Made by a program: the position numbers and the translations under genes. Positions 1 through 5,396 of a stretch of 5,396 nucleotides of DNA are shown in pieces. The stretch is from Burkholderiales bacterium (GTDB lineage Bacteria > Pseudomonadota > Gammaproteobacteria > Burkholderiales > Burkholderiaceae). Position 1 is the stretch's first letter. Each line of letters begins with the position of its first letter. The stretch spans positions 1 to 5,396 of the forward strand of contig CANBUA010000295.1 in NCBI GenBank assembly GCA_947372535.1, given 5' to 3'. The notes below the pieces were generated by a model. It was not told the DNA's origin and made no database searches. It worked only from the letters and a program-made list of their open reading frames with translations.

Positions 1-26
1 GCGGTGTTGTCGCTCCAGCCCGACGC

Positions 27-41
27 TTTGAGTCACTCAAA
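27..41. promoter_or_regulatory. 15-nt palindrome upstream of opgG, candidate operator
   Basis: TTTGAGT-C-ACTCAAA is a perfect inverted repeat with 7-nt arms around a single central base, in an otherwise non-repetitive leader. It sits about 90 nt before the opgG start. A weak sigma70-like pair follows it directly: TTGGTC at 42-47, a 17-nt spacer, and TGTTAC at 65-70, each matching only 3 of 6 consensus bases. That position would suit an activator or repressor site for the opgGH operon. The half-site resembles an FNR half (TTGAT) but the base and spacing do not fit FNR, so I assign no regulator. The palindrome is seen directly; its role is inferred. Confidence 0.35.
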
Positions 42-130
42 TTGGTCAACCCATCAAAACAGCTTGTTACTTCGTGCCATCTCTTTGATTTGAAAGGGAT
101 TTTTGGCGTGGCATGAGCGTTGCGTAAGCA

Positions 131-1693
131 GTGCTTGTGAACACCAACAGCGCCCATTTCTTCAGGCACCTGACCCAAGGCATCGGCCCGCTGATGCTCT
201 GCGCCTGGCTGGCCGTCATGCCTCAGCAGGCAGAGGCCTTCGGGTTGGACGACGTGGCCCGCCAAGCCCAGGCCTTGGCCAGCCGGCCCTACGTGGCGCC
301 CAACACCGCCGCCCTGCCCGCCGAGTTGAAGGCCTTGAACTACGACCAGTACCGCGACATCCGCTTCAAGCCCGAACGGGCGCTCTGGCGCCAGGACAAA
401 CTGCCCTTCGAGCTGATGTTCTTCCACCTGGGCCAATACCAGACCGCACCCGTGAAGATCCACGAAGTCTCGGCAGACGGGCAGGTCAAGCCGCTGACCT
501 TCAACGCCCAGGACTTCGACTACGGGCACAACAAGCTCTCACCCTCGACTTGGGGTGATGTGGGCCACGCCGGCTTTCGCGTGCACTACCCGCTCAATGA
601 CGCGGCCTACAAGGACGAGGCCCTGGTCTTCCTGGGCGCGAGCTACTTCCGCGCCATCGGTGCTGGCCAACGCTATGGCTTGTCGGCCCGCGGCCTGGCC
701 ATCGACACGGTCGGGGGCCAGGGCGAGGAGTTCCCACGCTTCACGCAGTTCTGGATCGAACAACCCAAGCCCTCGGCCACCTCGCTGGTCATCCACGCCT
801 TGATGGACTCCCCCCGTGTCACAGGCGCTTATCGCTTCGAACTCAAGCCCGGCATCGACACGGTCACCGAGGTGCAAAGCCGCCTCTACCTGCGCCCAGG
901 CGTCACACCGCCCGCCACCTTCGGCATCGCCCCGCTGACCAGCATGTTCATGTTCGGCGAGAACCAGCCGCACCGCGCCGACTTCCGCCCCGAGGTGCAC
1001 GACTCCGACGGCCTGATGATCCACACGGGGACTGGCGAATGGCTGTGGCGCCCGCTGATCAATCCAGCGCAGACCTTGACCACCTCCTTTGCGATGACGT
1101 CCCTGCGCGGCTTCGGGCTCATGCAGCGCGACCGCCAGTTCAGCAACTATGAAGACGTCGAGGCGCGCTACGAGCGCCGCCCCAGCGCCTGGGTCACCCC
1201 CCAAGGCGATTGGGGCGCGGGCCGCGTGGAGCTGGTGCAACTGCACACGCCGGACGAGACCAACGACAACGTCGTCGCCTATTGGGTGCCTTCGACGCTG
1301 CCAGCGCCCGGCCAACCACTGTCGATGGCTTGGCGCATCCAGTGGCAGGGCCCGCAACAGCAACACCCGCCCAACGCTTGGGTCACGCAATCGCGCATGG
1401 GTCGGGGCTTTGCCGAGCTGCCACCTGATGAGCGCCAGTACATCCTCGATTTCAGCGGCCCCGCGCTCGATGCCCTGCCGGCCCATGCCGTGCTGCAAGC
1501 GGTGGTCACGGCCAATGCCAACGGCCGCATCGTCGAGCAGACCGCCTACCGCAATGAAGGCCGTGGCGGCTGGCGCCTGGCCTTGCGCGTCAAGCAGCTG
1601 CAAGCAGACCAAGCCGTCGAGTTGCGCGCCTTCCTCCAACACGAACACGACACAGTGAGCGAGACATGGACCCACGTCATACCGCCCCGATGA
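131..1693 (+). CDS. opgG: Periplasmic glucan biosynthesis protein OpgG (MdoG)
   Basis: Periplasmic protein needed to make osmoregulated periplasmic glucans. E. coli OpgG and OpgD are now classed as GH186 beta-1,2-glucanases, so the likely role is trimming or shaping the backbone made by OpgH. The 520-residue product (E. coli 511) aligns with remembered E. coli OpgG along its whole length: FGLDDVARQAQ at 37-47, YGLSARGLAIDT at 182-193, GEEFPRF at 198-204, PLTSMFMFG at 268-276, and a C-terminal ETW-x-H motif. Asp379 in TNDN (377-380) lines up with E. coli Asp361, the residue I recall as the catalytic acid. A Sec-type signal peptide has a hydrophobic core at about 21-30 and probable cleavage after AEA (34-36). 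It has no twin arginine, which favours OpgG over OpgD. The start is uncertain: GTG 131, GTG 137 and ATG 194 are all in frame, none has a good ribosome site, and an in-frame TAA at 125-127 forbids anything earlier. The 3' end overlaps opgH. Confidence 0.95.
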   Translation: MLVNTNSAHFFRHLTQGIGPLMLCAWLAVMPQQAEAFGLDDVARQAQALASRPYVAPNTAALPAELKALNYDQYRDIRFKPERALWRQDKLPFELMFFHLGQYQTAPVKIHEVSADGQVKPLTFNAQDFDYGHNKLSPSTWGDVGHAGFRVHYPLNDAAYKDEALVFLGASYFRAIGAGQRYGLSARGLAIDTVGGQGEEFPRFTQFWIEQPKPSATSLVIHALMDSPRVTGAYRFELKPGIDTVTEVQSRLYLRPGVTPPATFGIAPLTSMFMFGENQPHRADFRPEVHDSDGLMIHTGTGEWLWRPLINPAQTLTTSFAMTSLRGFGLMQRDRQFSNYEDVEARYERRPSAWVTPQGDWGAGRVELVQLHTPDETNDNVVAYWVPSTLPAPGQPLSMAWRIQWQGPQQQHPPNAWVTQSRMGRGFAELPPDERQYILDFSGPALDALPAHAVLQAVVTANANGRIVEQTAYRNEGRGGWRLALRVKQLQADQAVELRAFLQHEHDTVSETWTHVIPPR

Positions 1694-3660
1694 GCACACG
1701 GCCTGCTTCGCCACTGGCGCCTAGCCGTTCACTGGTGCCCACGGCGCCGCCCATCGTGCGGGGCTCGATGACGCCCAGGCCATGGCAAGGCTTCACACGC
1801 AGCGTGCTGAAGGCGCTCAAGCCCGGTGCAGGCAAGACCACATCATCTTCAACCGACACCAGCACCACGCCGGCCGGAGCCTCTGCGCCCCTGGCCTGGG
1901 AGCGCGTCGCACGACTGCGCCGGCGCGTCTTGCTGGCCTTGATCGTCTTGAGCACCGCCCTGGCCACCACCGTGCTGGCCAATGCCCAACCCGCCCAAGT
2001 GCACCCTGCGCTGCAATGGTTGCAAACCGGTTTGTTCGCCCTGCTTTTCGCGTGGGTCTCGGCCGGGTTCTTCACCGCTTTGATGGGCTTTGGGGTGCTC
2101 ATGCGCGGCGATCCTCATGCGATGTCCAGGCACACCGTCCATGGCGATAGCTTGAGCGCCAACGCGAGAACGGCCATCATCATGCCCATCTGCAACGAGG
2201 ACGTGGCCACCGTCTTCGCGGGCCTGCGCGCCACCTGTGAATCGCTGGCCGCCACGGGCGCGGGGCGCCTGTTCGATGTCTACATCCTGTCCGACAGCAG
2301 CGACCCGGCCATTCACGCCGCCGAGTTGGCCGCCTGGTCCACCCTGCGCGCCGCCCTGGGTAACCGCCAGATCCACTACCGCTGGCGCCAGCGCCGCACT
2401 CAGCGCAAGGCCGGCAACGTGGCCGATTTCTGCCGCCGCTGGGGCCGCAACTACCGCTACATGGTCGTGCTCGATGCCGACAGCGTGATGAGCGGCGATT
2501 GCCTGGTCACCTTGGTCCGCCTGATGGAGACCCACCCCACTGCGGGCATCCTCCAGACCCTGCCCCAAGCTTGCGGCCATGCCACGCTGCATGCGCGGGC
2601 CCAGCAGTTCGCCTCACGCGTGACGGGCCGCCTGTTCACCGCCGGCATGCAGTACTGGCAGTTGGGCGAGGCGCACTACTGGGGGCACAACGCCATCATC
2701 CGCGTCGAGCCCTTCATGAAGCATTGCGCGCTGGCGCCGCTACCGGGCCGGGGTGGCTTGAGCGGCGACATCATGTCCCACGACTTCGTGGAGGCCGCGC
2801 TGATGCGCCGCGCCGGTTACCACGTGTGGCTGGTGCCCGACCTGGCAGGGAGCTATGAGCAGCAGCCACCTCACCTGCTGGCCGAGTTGCAGCGCGACCG
2901 CCGTTGGTGTCAGGGCAATCTTCAGAATGCACGCCTGATCGCCGAGCCCGGCCTGCACGCCGTGCACCGCGGCATGCTGGCCACGGGCGCCATGGCCTAC
3001 CTGTCCGCGCCCATCTGGCTGGCCTACGTGGCCCTGGGCGCTGCGCTGTGGTTGATGGGAGGGCACGTGTTCCTCACGCCGCAAGGCGATCTGTCGGTGG
3101 GCGTGACGGGCCTGTGGGCAGGCACCCTGGCCATGCTGGCCCTGCCACGCGTGCTGGGCATGCTGGCCGTGGTGCTCAAAGGCAAACAGCGCTTTTACGG
3201 CGGCACCTTCAAGCTGATCCAGAGCAGCGTGCTCGAAGCCGGCCTCTCGGCCCTGCAAGCGCCTTTGCGCATGGCGGCCCACACGCTCTTTGTGGTCAGC
3301 GCGCTCACCGGCTGGGCCATCGAATGGAAATCCCCCCCGCGTGAGGCCCAGGCCGTGAGCTGGCGCGAAGCGGCCGGGTACTTCGCCATGCCCGGCTTGC
3401 TGGCCTTGTGCCTGAGCGCAGTGCTGGCCTGGGTCAATCCCCCGGCCTTGCTCTGGCTGATCCCCGTGGGCTTGCCTTTGCTGCTGGCCATTCCTTTCAC
3501 GGCCTGGAGCAGCCGAATCGACCTGGGTGAGCGCTTGCGCAACCTGAGCTTGCTGCTGGTGCCTGAAGAGTCGTGGTCGCCCTCCGTGCTGCGCCGGGCT
3601 TGGGCTTATGCGCGCACGCAGGTCATGCCCTTGCCCATGGTGAGGCTGAGCGGCACTTGA
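1666..3660 (+). CDS. opgH: Glucans biosynthesis glucosyltransferase OpgH (MdoH)
   Basis: Inner-membrane GT2 enzyme that polymerises glucose from UDP-glucose into the beta-1,2-linked OPG backbone and passes it to the periplasm. The 664-residue product has two N-terminal membrane helices (about 88-105 and 120-143). A cytoplasmic GT2 domain follows: MPICNED at 173-179, DVYILSDS at 204-211, the DxD motif VLDADS with Asp270 and Asp272, YWGHN at 338-342, SHDFVEAALMRRAG from 371 with Asp373, and RDRRWCQGN at 410-418 (the QxxRW-equivalent site). Four to six hydrophobic segments follow between about 440 and 613. All catalytic positions are intact. It is shorter than E. coli OpgH (847): about 85 residues precede the first helix instead of about 138, and the protein stops about 35 residues after the LLVPEE motif. 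Residues 58-69 form a Ser/Thr-rich linker. ATG 1666 overlaps opgG by 28 nt; ATG 1690 (Met9) would give a 4-nt ATGA overlap. Either arrangement implies coupling with opgG. Confidence 0.95.
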   Translation: MDPRHTAPMSTRPASPLAPSRSLVPTAPPIVRGSMTPRPWQGFTRSVLKALKPGAGKTTSSSTDTSTTPAGASAPLAWERVARLRRRVLLALIVLSTALATTVLANAQPAQVHPALQWLQTGLFALLFAWVSAGFFTALMGFGVLMRGDPHAMSRHTVHGDSLSANARTAIIMPICNEDVATVFAGLRATCESLAATGAGRLFDVYILSDSSDPAIHAAELAAWSTLRAALGNRQIHYRWRQRRTQRKAGNVADFCRRWGRNYRYMVVLDADSVMSGDCLVTLVRLMETHPTAGILQTLPQACGHATLHARAQQFASRVTGRLFTAGMQYWQLGEAHYWGHNAIIRVEPFMKHCALAPLPGRGGLSGDIMSHDFVEAALMRRAGYHVWLVPDLAGSYEQQPPHLLAELQRDRRWCQGNLQNARLIAEPGLHAVHRGMLATGAMAYLSAPIWLAYVALGAALWLMGGHVFLTPQGDLSVGVTGLWAGTLAMLALPRVLGMLAVVLKGKQRFYGGTFKLIQSSVLEAGLSALQAPLRMAAHTLFVVSALTGWAIEWKSPPREAQAVSWREAAGYFAMPGLLALCLSAVLAWVNPPALLWLIPVGLPLLLAIPFTAWSSRIDLGERLRNLSLLLVPEESWSPSVLRRAWAYARTQVMPLPMVRLSGT

Positions 3661-3691
3661 AGCCCGCCGCCAAGACCCCGCTCAAGCCGGC

Positions 3692-4978
3692 TCAGCGCAA
3701 CAGCGGCACACCAATCACCAGCAGGGCATGAAGCACCAGCCCGATGGCCCCGCCCACCAGCGTGCCATTGATGCGGATGAATTGCAGATCACGTCCGATG
3801 TTCAACTCGATCTGTTGAACCAGTTGCCCGTCGTCCCAGCTTTTCACGGTCTGGGCGATGTGCGTGGTCACGCCAGTGCGCAGCGTGCCGGCCAGTGTCT
3901 CCGCCGCCGACAGCACATGCGTGTTGATGGCCTCGCGCAGGCTGGGGTCCTCGCCCAACTGGCGACCCAGGGCCACCAGGCCACGCTCCAGGTGGCGCGC
4001 CAAGGCTGAATCATCCCGCCCCAGGTCACGCTTGATGGCATCGCGCACCTGCGTCCACAGGCCATTGACATAGTCCAGCACCACAGGCTGCGCCACCAAA
4101 TCATCCTTGATGTCATTGATCTGCTGGCGCAACGCAGGGTCTGTTTTCAGACGCGCCATGAACGTGGCCAGCCAGGCCTCGTATTTGACCCGCAGCGCAT
4201 GCTCGGGGCTGGACAAGGCCTTGGCCATCTCATCGATCAGTGTCGTGGCCAGCCGCTCCGAAAAATCGTCGGCCAGGTCATCGACCGACTTGATCACGTT
4301 GACCACCTTCATGATCTTGGGCCACTCCTTGCGCCCAAAGCCCACCATGAGTTGCGCCACCTCGCGCTTGTGCTCGGGGTCTTGCAGGTACTCGGCCAGT
4401 TTGACCAAGGCACCATCGAGCAGCTCATGGTGCCGGCCATCGCGGGTCATCAGGTCCAGCACATCGCCGCCCGTGGTGGCTGCATCCCAGGCCCGCACCT
4501 TGGCGATCAGGAAGTCCTGGATGGCGCTGCGCACGGCCTGCTCGTCCAGCAGGTCCAGGCCCTGCAAGGCCAGCACGCGCGCCGGCCCGCTCACCTTGCG
4601 CACGTTCTCGCCCTGCGCCAGCCAATCGCCGAGCCGCGCGGCCGGGTTCAGCACCGACAACTTGGCCAACAAGGCCGCCGGATCAAGGAACTGATCGCGC
4701 ACGAACTCGGCCAGGTTGTCGGCGATCCTGACCTTATTGCTCGGGATCACCGCCGTGTGCGGAATCGGCAGGCCCAGCGGGCGGCGGAACAATGCCGACA
4801 CCGCGAACCAGTCGGCCAACGCACCAACCGCCGAAGCTTCACAGAAGGCACCGACCCAGCCCCAGGCACCTTTTCCGCCCATCAATTCACTGACGACCAG
4901 GCCAATCACGGCCAGTACCAACAAACCCAGGGCCACAGCCCGCATCCGCCGCAAGGCTTGAGCACGCGGGTCAGTCAT
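3692..4978 (-). CDS. DUF445 family membrane protein (YjiN-like)
   Basis: Inner-membrane protein of the DUF445 family, to which E. coli YjiN belongs; its biochemical function is not known to me. Numbered from the upstream ATG at 4990 (432 residues, near YjiN length), a basic N-terminus precedes a membrane helix at about 18-36. The family signature follows: GWVGAFCEASAVGALADWFAV from 44, then ALFRRPLGLPIPHTAVIP and the KVRIADNLAEFVRDQFL stretch. A long, charged, probably helical region fills about 105-395. The C-terminus (about 402-431) has the conserved FIRINGTLVGG and a second hydrophobic helix, so both ends may be anchored with the middle in one compartment. I chose ATG 4978 because it overlaps the upstream DUF2784 gene by 8 nt and has a weak GAAAG before it; ATG 4990 is possible and adds MKAC. 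It is the second gene of the minus-strand pair and converges on opgH. Confidence 0.88.
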   Translation of the reverse strand: MTDPRAQALRRMRAVALGLLVLAVIGLVVSELMGGKGAWGWVGAFCEASAVGALADWFAVSALFRRPLGLPIPHTAVIPSNKVRIADNLAEFVRDQFLDPAALLAKLSVLNPAARLGDWLAQGENVRKVSGPARVLALQGLDLLDEQAVRSAIQDFLIAKVRAWDAATTGGDVLDLMTRDGRHHELLDGALVKLAEYLQDPEHKREVAQLMVGFGRKEWPKIMKVVNVIKSVDDLADDFSERLATTLIDEMAKALSSPEHALRVKYEAWLATFMARLKTDPALRQQINDIKDDLVAQPVVLDYVNGLWTQVRDAIKRDLGRDDSALARHLERGLVALGRQLGEDPSLREAINTHVLSAAETLAGTLRTGVTTHIAQTVKSWDDGQLVQQIELNIGRDLQFIRINGTLVGGAIGLVLHALLVIGVPLLR

Positions 4979-5351
4979 GCACGCTTTCATGCCGCATGCG
5001 CGCGATCAGCGCGACGTACAAAGCCACATTGACCAGGACCACGATGGTGCCCAAGATCAGTTGCACCTGCCCGGTCAGACCGGCCGGGTAGATCACGGGC
5101 AGCACGTAATGACCGATGAAATCGCCCTCGTAGAGCGCCCGGCCGGCATGGGCGCGCAGCTCGTTTTCGATCGGCGTCAAGGGGCAGATGCGACCGGAGA
5201 ACTCGACATAGGCGCCCCACAGCACCGCCGGCACGTGCAGCCAGATCAGGCGGGGCCAGCGGAACAGCAGGACCGCTCCGGCCACCACGAACAGGATGAA
5301 GCACAGGTGCAGCAGCACCAGCGCATCGGCAAGGAAGGCATGCAGGTTCAT
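4971..5351 (-). CDS. DUF2784 family small membrane protein
   Basis: Small integral membrane protein of unknown function, assigned to DUF2784 by its pattern of motifs. From ATG 5351 it has 126 residues and about four hydrophobic helices: an N-terminal one (ADALVLLHLCFILFVVAGAV), a short one containing WLHVPAVLWGAYVEF, one around GHYVLPVIYPAGL, and a last one near LGTIVVLVNVALYVALI. The family hallmark is the block from VEFSGRICPLTPIENELR through the AG-x-ALYEGDFIGHY region, with its conserved Cys-Pro-Leu-Thr, Glu-Asn-Glu and Tyr-Glu-Gly residues. An in-frame GTG at 5360 would add three residues (MPL); neither start has a clear ribosome site. Its stop lies inside the start region of the DUF445 gene, so the two are probably co-transcribed. 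The 45 nt upstream, to the window edge, show no convincing promoter. Confidence 0.85.
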   Translation of the reverse strand: MNLHAFLADALVLLHLCFILFVVAGAVLLFRWPRLIWLHVPAVLWGAYVEFSGRICPLTPIENELRAHAGRALYEGDFIGHYVLPVIYPAGLTGQVQLILGTIVVLVNVALYVALIARMRHESVHD

Positions 5352-5396
5352 GAGAGGCACTTTAGCAAGCTGCCCCGATTCGCGCTGCGACCCTCA

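Noticed and set aside
194..208. Cysteine in the opgG signal peptide (Leu-Met-Leu-Cys), a possible lipoprotein site
   Set aside because: The residue before Cys is Leu where a lipobox needs Gly, Ala or Ser, and a good signal peptidase I site (AEA then FGLDD) follows at the position conserved in OpgG.
103..558. Open frame starting at TTG 103 just after the purine-rich GAAAGGGA site
   Set aside because: It is well placed for that site, but the product is an Arg/Pro-rich out-of-frame reading of opgG without family resemblance.
539..1714. Long open frame (391 codons) on the minus strand opposite opgG
   Set aside because: It is antisense to a gene with clear full-length homology, and its translation is Ala/Gly/Val/Gln-rich low-complexity sequence typical of shadow frames in GC-rich DNA.
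1849..2592. 247-codon minus-strand open frame opposite opgH
   Set aside because: It is antisense to the conserved GT2 domain and has the same low-complexity GC-rich shadow composition.
3332..3338. Run of seven C within opgH as a possible phase-variable tract
   Set aside because: It encodes the expected Ser-Pro-Pro-Arg next to a conserved Trp region, the frame is intact, and seven C is unremarkable at this GC content.
3656..3686. Imperfect hairpin (CTTGA-x-GC with GCTCAAG) as an opgH terminator
   Set aside because: It is a seven-pair stem with a bulge, a 16-nt loop and no U-tract, so it is too weak to call a terminator.
4199..5032. 277-codon open frame on the plus strand opposite the DUF445 gene
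   Set aside because: Its composition is dominated by Gln, His, Arg and Gly with no recognisable motif, and it is antisense to a conserved DUF445 protein.
5352..5396. Promoter for the DUF2784-DUF445 pair
   Set aside because: A TAAAGT resembling a -10 box lies at 5359-5364 on the minus strand, but nothing like a -35 box sits at the right distance and the window ends too soon to judge.

Overview
The window is a compact, GC-rich stretch, almost certainly from a proteobacterial chromosome. The protein content and the strong G/C preference at third codon positions fit a betaproteobacterium of the Burkholderiales type, but that placement is an inference from codon style and from memory of the families. 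Apart from about 130 bp at the left edge and 45 bp at the right edge, it is fully coding: two genes on the plus strand converge on two genes on the minus strand.

Plus strand, 131-3660: opgG (mdoG) and opgH (mdoH), the two core genes for osmoregulated periplasmic glucans (OPGs). OpgH is an inner-membrane GT2 glucosyltransferase that builds a beta-1,2-glucan backbone from UDP-glucose. OpgG is an exported periplasmic protein of the GH186 fold that processes or shapes the nascent glucan. The reading frames overlap, which points to one transcript and translational coupling. A 15-nt near-perfect palindrome lies about 90 nt upstream of opgG and is the only clear non-coding signal.

Minus strand, 5351-3692: a small four-helix membrane protein (DUF2784) followed, with a short overlap, by a DUF445 / YjiN-like membrane protein. 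They look like a two-gene operon of unknown function. The two operons meet tail to tail with only 31 bp between stop codons and no recognisable intrinsic terminator.

I found no mobile element, CRISPR array, RNA gene, phage gene or defence system. This is ordinary core-genome sequence. Points worth a second look are the short OpgH (reduced N-terminal region and missing C-terminal extension compared with E. coli), the ambiguous opgG start, the upstream palindrome, and the DUF2784-DUF445 pairing.
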